DNA of 64,000 bases from Stenocarpella maydis (GCA_002270565.1 NQMI01000007.1:248001-312000), one strand, 5' to 3'; positions 34,641-45,353 are shown, numbered from the stretch's first letter. Translations and numbers: made by a program. Notes: generated by a model not told the origin, from the sequence alone.

Positions 34641-34674
34641 AATCAGAAGACTATCAGTTTAGTACTCACTATTC

Positions 34675-35182
34675 TCTGATGAATTTGTGCTATAGAATAG
34701 CATTCAGTTCAGCGTGTGTTTCGGCAGGGTCGCAGTGTGGTGCTCTGAGGCGAATTGGGACGATTGACAATGGTCTGGACAACTTTGTATTGAATTAAGT
34801 TGGGCTTCTGTAAGCCCTCCTTATATCCCCTCCGACGTCGTCTCACCCCTGGGCACGCTGCGGTAGGCTCTGGTGCAAATTTGCAAATGCCGGAAAATTC
34901 GCCCTTCCAACACACCATCTTTGGTTCCAAGCAACCAGCCAACCATAGCCCTAGCAATACCCAAATTAAGTACATATAAACTTCAGAAATCAAGCTATCC
35001 AATGCACTAAGTCATATACTTTTTGGGTAAGAAATAAGGGTAATGCAGAGGTCTGAATTAAGGTGCAAATGCAGGCCAAAATAATCGACTCACGGCCACC
35101 AAACTCATCTTGCGTCACGCACGCACTGGGCGTACTTAGCGAAAATCGCCTGACTCGCAAGTCTAGGGTAACTCCTTGCTAG
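34675..35182 (-). repeat. LTR copy C (minus), truncated at an N
   Basis: Starts TCTGATGAATTTG as copy B does, and runs to CTTGCTAG before the N at 35183. It lacks the outer TGTTAAACGGAACCGCTCAG. It is near-identical to D, in inverted orientation, and has no RIP signature. Confidence 0.8.
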
Positions 35183-35183
35183 N

Positions 35184-35695
35184 CTAGCAAGGAGTTACCC
35201 TAGACTTGCGAGTCAGGCGATTTTCGCTAAGTACGCCCAGTGCGTGCGTGACGCAAGATGAGTTTGGTGGCCGTGAGTCGATTATTTTGGCCTGCATTTG
35301 CACCTTAATTCAGACCTCTGCATTACCCTTATTTCTTACCCAAAAAATATATGACCTAGTGCATTGGATAGCTTGATTTCCGAAGTTTATATGTACTTAA
35401 TTTGGGTATTGCTAGGGCTATGGTTGGCTGGTTGCTTGGAACCAAAGATGGTGTGTTGGAAGGGCGAATTTTCCGGCATTTGCAAATTTGCACCAGAGCC
35501 TACCGCAGCGTGCCCAGGGGTGAGACGACGTCGGAGGGTATATAAGGAGGGCTTACAGAAGCCCAACTTAATTCAATACAAAGTTGTCCAGACCATTGTC
35601 AATCGTCCCAATTCGCCTCAGAGCACCATACTGCGACCCTGCCGAAACACACACACGCTGAACTGAATGCTATTCTATAGCACAAATTCATCAGA
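35184..35695 (+). repeat. LTR copy D (plus), head-to-head with copy C
   Basis: Begins CTAGCAAGGAGTTACC and ends TTCATCAGA. It contains a TATATAAGG box at 35539 and downstream sequence that would be the LTR R region. C and D form an approximately 510-base-arm palindrome around a single N. The apparent 100-codon frames inside are products of the LTR sequence and cross the TATA box. Confidence 0.8.
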
Positions 35696-35699
35696 AGTC

Positions 35700-36009
35700 T
35701 GTTTTATAAAAGCTATTTATTATAATAATGATTATATCCTTATATGTTCTGACTTTTTAAGTTGGCTTATTATTGCTTGCTTAATCTTAGATAAGCACTT
35801 GCAGCTATTGCTTGCTATTGCTTATAGGTGCTTATATAAGCACTGTTGAGCTTATGGGTTTGTAGCCCTAACCCTAGGGTTTGGCAAGTAGTGCTGACTT
35901 ATTAGTTGGGGTCCTGTGGGGTCGTGCGGGGGCGTGCTGCGGTGCTCGTTCCTGGGTGCCTGGATTCTTGAATGGGTCCCCGGGGTGCCATTTGTGTTGG
36001 TTCATAACA
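35700..36009 (-). repeat. LTR fragment of the Gypsy family, minus orientation
   Basis: Read right to left from 36009 it starts TGTTATGAACCAACAC and includes CGGGGACCC and CCTAGGGTTAGGG, as in the fragment at 10839. It then has a TATATAAGCACC box near 35835. There is no matching partner on the right, so it is a solo or truncated LTR. Confidence 0.6.
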
Positions 36010-36939
36010 GGCAAGTTAAAGTCCCACGCAGCACATCATAAGGAGCAGAGTTTTTCCGGGGTTAAGCTAAGCCCCCGCTAAGCACATGCCGGATATATAA
36101 GCTAAAGTTCAAATAAAATTCACAGGCAACAATAAGCTACACGCCTATAGTAAAGCATCAAAAGGCATTATCAAGGGCCTAAGCAAGGGCAATAAATACT
36201 TCATTCCTTGCAGCAGTCTTAGCCGCATCCTAAGCCAGAATGCCCATAAGGATTAGCATCATGGTCACAGTAGGGGCGAACAGGTCATCAGTAGTTATAG
36301 GCAAGGCACCTCCGAGCGGTAATAAGCTAGGCTGTAGCTCATCTCAGCGTCACTTGCCTCATTGGACGGTCTGGAAGCCATCAGATTCAGCAAGGAAGGC
36401 CTCTCGGGCCCTCATGAAGGTTCAAGGGGTGCAAAGCCCCGGCGGCAATGGCGAAGCCATTGGCGTGAGGCCGTCGAAAGAAGGCGTGTCGTTGGTATCT
36501 GCTAAGCAAATTGGTGTAATGCAGGCGAAAACCTTAACAGCAGCTGCTAAGGCCAAATTAGTTGTAGGAGGTGTGTAGAGGAAAGGCAACAGAGGCTGCT
36601 GTGCGCCTTATCGATAAGGTACCCATAGCCTAGCCGCCAGGCAGCCCCCAGGCCCTAACAAAGCCAGGTACGTATACGAACTAATAATGAGACCTTAATA
36701 ACTCTAGAGGCAGTTAAGTTCTCACCCATAAAACCTTAAAATGCGTGTAAATCCCGAAATCCACGTCCGGGCGTAATGCCGCGTAAGTCCGTTTCAGCAG
36801 GTAGAGACCTGTCAACCGGTTTTCCACATGGAATATAAAGGTTGCGAAGTCAGTCCCAATGGCAAGATCCAGAAATGATTCTCGGCATCCTTCCCTAAAT
36901 TTATTTTTGTAACATTGTATCATTCATCACAAGCCCACG
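36010..36939. other. Unclassified repeat-like DNA with strong hairpins, then MDR gene promoter
   Basis: Contains perfect or near-perfect hairpins at 36426–36440 (GGGG…CCCC) and 36444–36464 (stem of eight pairs plus one mismatch around GAA). A 113-codon plus frame at 36240–36578 overlaps them without recognisable motifs. The last 200 bases precede the ATG at 36940. Confidence 0.35.
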
Positions 36940-38053
36940 ATGCCTTCGAACAGAGCAGCAGTTCTGACGGCGACCAAGGTGCCGCTCGAGATCCAAGAAA
37001 CCCCCTATCCAACGCCGAATGAGAATGAGATCATCGTCAAGAACCGTGCCATCGCCATCAATCCTATCGATTGGTTCCAGCAGGAGATGGGGCCGGAGAA
37101 AATCCCGTTCCTGAAATATCCAGCCATCCTAGGTTATGACATCGCCGGCGAGGTTGAGGCTCTGGGCTCCGGAGTGACCAAATTCAAGGTTGGAGATAGG
37201 GTGGCTGGGCTCGTGAATGAGGGATTCCAGGAGCACGTTCTATTGCCGGAGCACCTGGCGACAAAAATACCTATCTCTGTCTCTTTTCAGCAGGCAGCCG
37301 CGCTTCCATTGGGCGTGTCTGTCGCCACCAAAGCTCTCTTCCACGACGACTACCTAGCCTTGGACCTGCCCTCCTCATCGCCGACCCCGAAGCACGAGAC
37401 ACTCCTGATCTGGGGCGGCTCAACCAGCGTCGGCTCAAATGCCATCCAGCTCGCTGTTGCAGCCGGGTATGAGGTGATTACAACGGCCTCTCCGCGCCGA
37501 TTTGAGTACCTGAAGGGACTCGGGGCTTCTGAAGTGTTTGACTGTATGTATCTCCCATCGTTTGTAACAGATGTGGACCCTGCGCATTCTTCGTTTTGGG
37601 ACGCTCCCCGATCAAGTCCCTGTCAAAATTTATTGACACATCATAGACAACAGTCCCACCGTCAAAGACGAGCTGGTTGCCGCTTTCAGGGGCAAGAAGG
37701 TAGCTGGGGCTATTGCCAATGGCGGAGTGGACTTTTCCGTCTTTCCTGCAATCGTGGAAGCTTGTGCAGCCGTCGTGTTGAGCGCGGAGGGCAGGAAATT
37801 TGTCGTCCTGACCATGGTGCCGGCTTTCCCAATACCTGCAGGGATTCAGACCAAATTTGTAGAGGAGCTCAGGCATGACGTTGAGCTCGCTTCGGCTGTT
37901 TTCCATGGCTTTTTTGCAGGGGCGCTTGCTCAAGGAAAGTATAGGATTGCTCCCGAGTCTGAGGTTGTTGGAGAAGGTCTCGAGGCTATTCAAGGAGCCA
38001 TGTATACCCTGAAGGAGGGAGTGTCGGCGAAGAAGATCGTCGTCTCGCTCTGA
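36940..38053 (+). CDS. Medium-chain dehydrogenase/reductase, quinone-oxidoreductase-like
   Basis: The model is join(36940..37543, 37647..38053), 336 residues, near the family's usual 340–360. The 103-base intron (GTATGT…CATAG) is phase 1, and splicing restores GASEVFDYNSPTVKDEL. The N-terminal GroES-like fold shows IAINPIDWFQQEMG and ILGYDIAGEVEALGSGVTKF with VGDRVAG. The Rossmann part has LLIWGGSTSVGSNAIQLA, the nucleotide-binding loop of NAD(P)H-dependent MDR enzymes. The catalytic-zinc ligands of alcohol dehydrogenases are absent, so a zinc-free enoyl or quinone reductase is likely. The substrate cannot be told. No secondary-metabolite gene adjoins it closely; the next gene is an LPMO convergent at 38.5 kb. 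Confidence 0.92.
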
Positions 38054-38523
38054 TTATACTGCGCATAACCCTGGGTGTTTTTTTTTTTATAAAAAAAAGG
38101 GAAACAACTGCATATTCATTCGCAAGAGTGCTTGCCTTGTGTAGATTGAGTGCTAGGGACATCGTCGCGGCCCCAGATGTCGCCGCTCGCACCAAGCTTA
38201 GCCGCAATTCGGGAAGCTAGATCTAACGAATACGCATGATGATATAAAGACAATTTAATATCGCACAGAAGAATCTGCTTCGTCATGTTTTGAGGGCTCA
38301 GTGCCGGGGAGACCACTGAGGCCCCTTTATACAAATTCCAGCGCATAAAAGCTATTTACAAGAAAGCTAACCATTCGACCCAGAACAAAGAGTATTTGGA
38401 TGGTGACAATATCGTCCGGTATACCTAGGTATACGAGATGGTTCGAGAGTTCGAGTGCAGCTCGTGACAAAGAAGAAAGTTAGGGCAGATATCTGCCCCG
38501 ACCCACTTACTACCAATATGGGA
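38054..38523. other. Convergent 3' region between MDR and LPMO genes
   Basis: A T10-and-A8 pair near 38080–38098 could serve as 3' processing DNA. No gene is seen. Confidence 0.4.
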
Positions 38524-40059
38524 TCAGACACATTGAGAATAGTACTAGTACAAGTGTTAGAAATTGCTGGCGAGACTGGATGGATGACGATAATTACCTG
38601 GTTGGTAGCAGAGCAAGTGCTTCCCGACACACAACAGGCAGCGCCCGTCCAGCCCTGGCCGCCGCACTGTCCGTACTTGGCGGCGCAGTTGGTCCCGCCG
38701 CCTCCCGACGAGGCACTCGACGTGGTCGCCGCAGCAGAGGTCGTGGCAGAAGTGGACAGCGTCGTGGGGACGGCCGTCGCGGAAGGCTGGCCCGCGGTTC
38801 CGCTCGGGCCCGAGGTGGCGGCGCAGGTTGACTCGCAGCCGGCACACGGCGCGCCGGCGCTCTTGGTCGACCCGCCCGAGTAGACGGTGGGGCCGGGCGC
38901 GATATACGTGCTCATCTTGGCGTGTATGTCGACCAGGATGCCGGGGTCGCTGGCGGCGTAGGCGCCGGGCAGCTTGACGGTGGCTGGGGAGGCCGACCCG
39001 CCGCCGCTGACGGTGATCTGGAAGCACGTCATGTAGAACTGGGCGCCTCCCGACGAGCTCGCTGTGTGCAGTGCGAGGGCCTCGGCGCGTACTTCATCCG
39101 GGTGTTAGACATCGATGATACATCGGGTGACAGTAAAGGGTGAGGGAACGTCGAGCCCAAGCAAACGGTGCGAGGACCGCAGACGGGGACAGAAACATAA
39201 ACATTCTCAGAGCATCACTGGTGAGCTCGGTGGTGCTTACAAAGATAGTCTCCCGGGGCGATATCCGAAGGGATCTTGACGTTCATCCTGCCTGTGTCGT
39301 CCTTTCGTTAGTGCTTGCTGACAGAAACATGCTTGACAGTGCAACTGGTGTAAATAAGATCCCGAACGTACCGCAACATGTTGTGAGATCCTTAGTACCC
39401 CAATAGTCGTCATCCCCCGAGCTCCCGGATGGGTTCTTCGCCCAGGTATCGGCAAAGATCTTGAACCACCCTGCAGAGGACCCAACAGCGCTCGCGGCAT
39501 CGGAGACCTTGGATAGGTAAACTGAAACAGGACCGTAGTGTGCTCCGCCGATGGCTTCGGAAGAGCAGTCTTTCGTGTTGGGCTGTTGGTGCATCTCGAC
39601 GGTGACGGTTGAGCCGGCCTTCACGGCGCACTTTCCGGCGGTAGTTGAGGAGCCGGCATTGCAGGCGATGTCTGCAGCATTGAGAGTCAGCTTCCAAAAA
39701 GAAGAAAAAAAGCCATAGAAGGAGTTTCATTTAAACACAGCATGAACTGGGCCATAGTGTGGCCATAGCATCCAAGATATTGGCTCCGGGAAGGAATCGC
39801 TTATTCCAAGGCGGTTTAAAAATAACTGCAGAAGCTGCTTACCGTTCGAGAGGACGTTCGTAACAGGCGAGTTGCTCGCGGGCAGCCTGGCGCACTGGGC
39901 CCCGTTGGTGGAAGTTAGCCTGGGGGGTTATATAGGTTGCCCAGAGAATAGAAGACTTATATAATTGACGCCATCGACGTATAAGATCTGGAACGTCGCG
40001 TGGGCTGAGGCTTGACGAGCAGCCAAGCCGGCCAAAATCGCAATCAGGGTTGACTTCAT
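38524..40059 (-). CDS. AA9 lytic polysaccharide monooxygenase with C-terminal CBM1, six exons
   Basis: The minus-strand exons are 40059..39970, 39894..39843, 39671..39372, 39291..39241, 39091..38598 and 38544..38524; phases agree and total 335 residues. A signal peptide MKSTLIAILAGLAARQASA is followed at once by HATFQ, so cleavage would expose the N-terminal His of the copper histidine brace. Further AA9 landmarks are CARLPASNSPVTNV, the second brace His in GGAHYGPVSVYL, DDDYWGTKDLTTCCG, VKIPSDIAPGDYLLRAEALA and the axial-Tyr segment GGAQFYMTCFQITV. A Thr/Ser linker leads to a CBM1 cellulose-binding module (YGQCGGQGWTGAACC … SATNQYYSQCV). The last seven CBM1 residues sit in their own mini-exon. 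The first intron's donor (GTCAAT) is weak. The enzyme is secreted and oxidatively cleaves cellulose or related glucans. Confidence 0.93.
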
Positions 40060-40184
40060 TTCGGTTCGATCTGTGCGATTGATCTTCAATCAAAATGTCT
40101 TGGCTGAGGATCGCCCGGGACTGGAACTGAGACGTGTACTTCGCCTGGCTGAGTAGCGTCCAAGTTGCTTTTAAAGCTGTAGTT

Positions 40185-40200
40185 AGGACCGTTATATACC
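40185..40200 (-). promoter_or_regulatory. Likely TATA box of the AA9 gene
   Basis: GGGTATATAACGG on the minus strand lies about 135 bases before the ATG at 40059, a usual distance for a fungal core promoter plus leader. Confidence 0.5.
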
Positions 40201-41471
40201 CTGAAATTGGTGGTCTAGGAATTGAAACCCAGTCATCTCGGCGGGTTGATCCCGTGCCTTCTCCATCGATTCCGGAAGGATGCCATTGGAAGTTAGAGGT
40301 AGGATCAGTTGACCCGGTTTGAGTTGCAGTGATTGACTCGCCGCGTGCTGTCTGGGACGCGAGTGCTGTACACAGTACGAGTTGAAACAAGACCGCGATC
40401 CCTGGAGTATCTGACGCGGCCATTGATTACACGCACGACGAACCAAGATCTGTTCTGAGATTGATGCCCATGCGGTGTGAGCACAGCTCGTGATCCGGAT
40501 CAGGATAGACGGCCCTGCTTGCTTCAACCGGATTGGCTGGCTGAATAAGTTCAATATACCGGCAACCTTAGTTCACATCAGGCTTGGCATGCTACCTGCT
40601 TGGACCAGCTGCCCGGGATGATGGGCCTCGTCTCCGTCGTGGGCTAGGTATGGATTAGGAATCATGGAAGCAGCCTCGCCGAGATCCGAAATCCCACCTC
40701 TCGAGGACGGGGCAAAAGCCGCTGAGTATGTCTTCGTCTGACACGCGCCCCTCTGATTTTGTGGACCCCATGTACACAGTGTCCGACAAATTGAGGTGTC
40801 TGTACTACATACCGAATTCTTTTTTATTTCTCTAGCTCTGTCTGATAACTAAACTAGCTCACGGTTTTGTGCAACTCCGAGGCGAATTCTCCGGACGCTG
40901 TACTCCAAGGCTAGGATGCTTGGCAAAAGCTTGATTTGTCTACATTACTTGACATTGTGAAGAAGTTACAATCATCCTATACGCCGTGGAATTGGTATGA
41001 TGCCTCATTTATTATGGGCAGCCAGTAGCGTGTGAGTCTGTTCTGAAAAAAAAGAGTGCCATGAATTGATACATTGTGTATACGCTGGCTCCTTTGCAAC
41101 TGCAACCCTATGGGCAAGGGTTTTCTAATGGTTGAAATGCATTGATTGTCTGATTTGCTGAAGAGCTGTGGTGTTTGAAGTACATTTGTAGCAATTGTAA
41201 GCGCGGGCTACTCCTGAATATATCCACAACATTATGTGCTGTTCCCACTCCATGGTAATGAACGACAGAACCAATCCCTGAGACTGGATTCAGGCTAACT
41301 TACACAGCCTGTTTGCGGTCTGGGTGAGCAGAGGCACCATCCTTCCACCACGGCCCGGCCCACAGTCCTGAGATTAAGGCCAAGTATACCGAATTGTTGC
41401 TTCTTCCAGTGGCCTAGGAGTCGCCACCCTGAGCGACCCGAGAGCCCCTCATCAATATTCCCATCCGCTGC
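40201..41471. other. Intergenic, no supported gene
   Basis: Upstream DNA of the AA9 gene, then AT-richer DNA to the CAP–LysM gene's 3' end. A minus-strand frame from 40423 runs through the AA9 promoter and leader in the wrong frame and is not taken as a gene. Confidence 0.4.
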
Positions 41472-42246
41472 TCACTGGACCTCAACAACGAATTGTGTCT
41501 GCGAGTCCTTGAATGGGATGTTGAGCACGTCTCCCCTATGTACCACAAAGTCGGGACCACCGACCTGCGGGTTGCGAGCCTTGACAGCATCCAGCGACAC
41601 GTCAAGCTTCTGGGAGATATGTGACAGAGAGTTGCCATCAACGACGGTGTACTCCTCCGCCGCCGCCGCCGTCATCAAGGCCGTGGTGGTAGTGGTTCCG
41701 TACGCATTCTGGCCCACCCAGTTTCCCTGGGGCGTGTACCGGGCGACGACGTAGGTCGCGCCGTTGGAGGCCTTGGCGGCCGCGATGCCGAGCTTGGTAG
41801 TTGTCGGCCAGATGCACTGACCATTCAAAGTACGTTCAATATAGGTGACGAGCAGGGAATCCATAGCCATCGAAACATACCTGGGTGTAGTGCCCATATT
41901 TTTGGAAGTCACCGTCTGGAATCTTCTCGCCGTGATAGGCGGGCTTTTCGTTGAGCCATGCGCGAGAAGCATCCAACAGGGTGGCATCGCCACTCGACAT
42001 GTAGAGGTTTTCGCCCTGACCCTGAACTCCAGAGTGCTCGAACTTCTTGTTATCGGCTAGATACTGCGCATACTTCTTGGCGTCGTTGACGAGACCGTCG
42101 TCCAAGGTAAAATCCGGACGTTTCACGCCGGGAGCCAATCGGCGAGCTGGCGGATGGTTAGTATATGTATAAGGCATGGGAAGAAGATTTTGGGGAAGGA
42201 GTTCACCGTCGTTGTGAGCGTCAAGAGCGGCCTTGCTGTCAGACAT
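41472..42246 (-). CDS. CAP-domain (PR-1-like) protein fused to a LysM domain, no signal peptide
   Basis: The minus-strand exons are 42246..42207, 42146..41881 and 41816..41472, 216 residues. The introns (60 and 64 bases) restore ALDAHNDARRLAPGVKRP and KYGHYTQCIWPTTTKLG. The CAP/SCP fold is clear: AHNDARR, LDDGLVNDAKKYAQYLAD, FEHSGVQGQGENLY, the signature HYTQ…W, and YVVARYTPQGNWVGQ. Residues about 160–210 form a LysM: EYTVVDGNSLSHISQKLDVS, then NPQVGGPDFVVHRGDVLNIP. LysM binds chitin-type glycans, and CAP proteins often bind sterols or lipids. Both families are usually secreted, yet the protein starts MSDSKAALDAHND with no hydrophobic leader, and no leader-encoding exon is seen upstream. It could be cytosolic, use an unconventional route, or have lost its first exon. 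Confidence 0.9.
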
Positions 42247-44298
42247 ATTTGTAGTGAATTATAGGCGGAGAATTGGAGAAGGTATAGAACTTTTCGGTGA
42301 TACCGTTTGAGATTCCGAATAAATCTCTGTGATGGGTAAAAGCCCCTCAACCATAATGTCCGCATCCTTTCATATATAATCGTGGTCTTCTCTTCGTCAA
42401 GCTGGCGGAATTGGCCGAACTCCTCCCACGAAGGCTTGACGAATCCCCAATATAGAGATTGCCCAATGCAGAAATCTAAAGTCTCACATGATTGTCAATT
42501 CACCTGTGAGTCCATGTCTTACAGAGCATGTGCGGTGATTATTCATTTTCATTGGACGTATGACTGACAGCCAAGCGAGGATGAAACATTTCAACTGATC
42601 TTACTGTTTATGTTCTGGCTCAACAGTGCCCAGGTGGGACCGTATTGCAAAATGTATGCCTCGGCCTCAAAGCGTTTGATGTCGTGTGGTCTCGATCGAG
42701 TGGAACATGCATTGATAAGCACTCATCCATCAACCATCAGTAGTAAGCCGACGTCAGCCCACCAAGAAAGACCAGAGGCAAAATGCGGCCGTCAGGAATG
42801 CCTGCTGACATGCCTGGGGATTGTGGTTCATATAAGCTGACCTTGAACATGCCTTTCATCACACTAGCAACTCATTTGCTGAAATGAGCATCCGCAGCCC
42901 CGAAGAGCACCCGAGGTTTAGCTTTTGAACGGCATCAGATATCAGGACAGATCTGCAGAGCGCGAATGATGAGCTGACCTCGCAAGGCACTCTTGTTCCG
43001 AGTGCCACTCGGCGAGTGGCGAAGGCACACCTCCAGTATCTCTTCGACTCTCGATGATAGGATTTCCAGAGAAGTTTCCAAGGTTTGGAGTGCCGCCCGC
43101 TGGTGGAGTCTTGGCAATAAGATTCCCTTGTCTTCTGGCTTCTTGCAGATTAATCCAGTAAAGTAGAGACCTCAAGACCAAACAGACCTAGTTGTGCTCT
43201 ACCAGTGGAGCCGGGCATGGTCCAAAATTTTCATCTGTTTATTCGTCAGCTGAAACATCCGTACGTCAAAAGGACTTGAGTTCTCGGATTAAAAGAGTAC
43301 CACATTTTATGCATTCAACTTCCTGCACAATACTATCGCTAGAAGCCAAGCAATGAGCAGTCCAGAGGCCGAAACGAATTATAAGTATAACAAAGGTTAT
43401 GTGCAAGCCTTGACATGAAGAAAACGTCTGGGAGATCTATGTTCCCTGCTGCTGCTCAGTCACTGATTCTTTTCCCACTCCTTCTGATAGCTGGCCATAG
43501 GTATCGATGGGTGCGTTCGAAGAGACCCTAAATTATACACATAATTCCCAGTTCACCTGGGAAACCGCTAGCCAGGATACTGAAAAATTGTTCAGAATGC
43601 CGTCACCATCAACGGCAAGGGTTAGGTAGAGTCGCCCACATCAGACCCCATCAGGGAGGGTCGGAAAATTGTGCAACATTCAGAGGCGTCCAAATGATTA
43701 CATATTGCATAGTGAGATGAGCATGCCGTCTTGTCGAACAAGACCGCACTTCAGTAGGCATAGACGCACCTCCGTCCCACTGCATTCCGATGAGCTGTGG
43801 TTTCCTCCCACACTTCGGTTCCTTGGTCATTCGTTCAAGTGCTTGGTATCATGACTAAGCAGCTGGTAGCGTCTAACCGGGCGTCGACGAAACAGAGTCC
43901 TAGGTGCCTCAGCAGCCGGCAGCGACTTGAAATTCACAGCACTCGGAGTTGAAGCCCAGAGCTATGGCTTATTGGTGTCGTGGGCGCCGTGGATGTTATG
44001 GCTGTGGGCGTTGGGCGATCTACCAGTGTACCCTCCATTTCGCTAAACAGTGTGCTAGTGTCTGTCGTCCCCTCCGCCCCAGAGAAGCTTCTCTGCGAGA
44101 GCGGATTCCCAATCAAGTTGTACGCTCATTCTATAAATTTCCACGGAAGAGCCCCCTCCTGGTCAGGCAGCAGCTGTACAAGCCCCCCTTGATGATGCTG
44201 ATCGATGTGGTCCAAGGTTCCCCGGGTAGTGTAATTATTCCGAAAGTATGTTGCGGGGCAGCTGGAATCGATGCAGCTGAGGCAATGTAGGCCACAGT
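42247..44298. other. Intergenic, no supported gene
   Basis: Short frames on both strands (for example minus 43181–42942) lack motifs. No repeats stand out. Confidence 0.4.
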
Positions 44299-44827
44299 CT
44301 ACTGGCGCTGAGTCGAAGGACCGAAGTCAGGTACCGTGATTATGGCCATGTGGCGTTTGGGATCGTGCATGTCTCCGCTGTCGTTTCCAACTGCAGGATT
44401 CGCCCTTACGGGATACCGCTCAACCACCTTGAGGTCTATGACAGCCTGGCGATCAAAAAGGCGCTTCCTCGCTGAATACTGTCGGCCTTTCAAGCCTCCA
44501 CACGGCCCCGGAATACTGTAAACGTGAGGTAATCGCTCCTGTAATTCCTTTAGTGACAGGCCAGTATACTTGGCGGCCCTGGCTAACAAGACGTCCATGA
44601 GAACTTCTGCAAGGATCTCCACTGGCAGCTTAAGTATACAGCTGGTCAAGGCCCGTGGCACTCGCCTGAAATGTCGCTCGAGCGAGGTCGACGGGACAGA
44701 AACGTTGCAGGTCGACGTCGTCCAGATTATGGTCAGTGAGTGGTAATCGCCGCTGGCCCTGGACTACGAGAGCATCTGAGTCCCACTCCACGCGGTCCAT
44801 GTGGCTGAGTGGTGAGACTTTGCCCAT
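44299..44827 (-). pseudogene. Possible frameshifted gene of unknown family
   Basis: A minus frame from ATG 44827 (MGKVSPLSHMDRVEWDSDAL …) ends at a TAA near 44630. A second frame, offset by one base, carries on as ILKLPVEILAEVLMDVLLAR and then KYTGLSLKELQERLPHVY to the stop at 44299. The join lies within an overlap where both frames are open and no intron fits, so a one-base insertion is likely. The LPVEILAEVL start is mildly F-box-like, but not enough to name it. Confidence 0.35.
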
Positions 44828-44904
44828 GCATCATCATCAATGGAAATTGTGTCTCCAGTCATGGACCAAGCCGAGGTACGTCAGGGAGGACTTCCAAGAC
44901 ACCA

Positions 44905-45240
44905 GGTCTGGGTTGGAAGGGTTAGGGTAAAACCCCCGTGGATGGGGGAAGGATGTGCAAGTGAGGTTAGACGCGGGTTACAGTGGGTTACGGAGTGCAG
45001 TAATTGCAGTCTTACTGAGGCAGCCCAGCGCTGGCGCAGCGGCATACGTCATGCCAGGCCCAAGTAGGCAGGTAAGTAATGCGTACAGCGCTGTACGTAC
45101 TCACACACACTCTCTCGGACAACAAGACTACAAAACAAAGACTCCATCCAGCGTCTATACTAGACAACTCCTCTACCCTACCCATCACTGACCAACATCA
45201 CTGACCAACATCACTGACCAACATCACTGACCAACATCAT
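44905..45240. repeat. Possible LTR remnant plus 13-base tandem repeat
   Basis: GGGTTAGGGTAAAACCCC near 44919 parallels the TTAGGG–AAAACCC segment in the Gypsy-family LTR at 10960. From 45184 to 45235 the unit ATCACTGACCAAC is repeated four times exactly. Together with the A run that follows, this forms the upstream region of the I78 gene. Confidence 0.4.
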
Positions 45241-45275
45241 CCTAACCAAGCCAAACCATCAGAGTGCCGCTCTAC

Positions 45276-45276
<1 letters not shown>

Positions 45277-45316
<40 letters not shown>
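45277..45316 (+). repeat. 40-base poly(A) run
   Basis: An uninterrupted run of 40 A, 37 bases before the ATG of the I78 gene. It may be a retroposition tail, a promoter nucleosome-free element, or partly a sequencing artefact in length. Confidence 0.8.
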
Positions 45317-45317
<1 letters not shown>

Positions 45318-45353
45318 CCCCCCAAGCTTAGCATACCCTCAAGATTGCCCAAG

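Larger units (their letters stand above)
27847..34674. mobile_element. Multi-gene hAT-type element 2 carrying a histone H3-like gene; right end missing
   Basis: The left TIR TAGGCCCAGGAATTACCC at 27847 matches the ends of element 1, followed by mirrored GGGTACCC palindromes to 27960. Inside, four genes lie in order: H3-like (minus, 28142–28681), unknown B (plus, 29193 to about 31050), unknown C (minus, 31137–31815), and BED/hAT transposase (plus, about 32000–34640). Apparent introns of all four contain TATCCTAATC motifs, which links them as one unit. AT content is high and RIP stops are common, except in the H3-like gene. No right TIR is found; the copy ends against the LTR pair at 34675. Confidence 0.65.

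Noticed and set aside
36426..36485. Hammerhead, HDV-like or group II ribozyme
   Set aside because: The hairpins are real, but the conserved catalytic core sequences of those ribozymes are not present.
39839..40423. 194-codon minus frame with a hydrophobic start at 40423
   Set aside because: It runs through the TATA box, leader and first exons of the AA9 gene in a different frame, while the AA9 reading has full family support.
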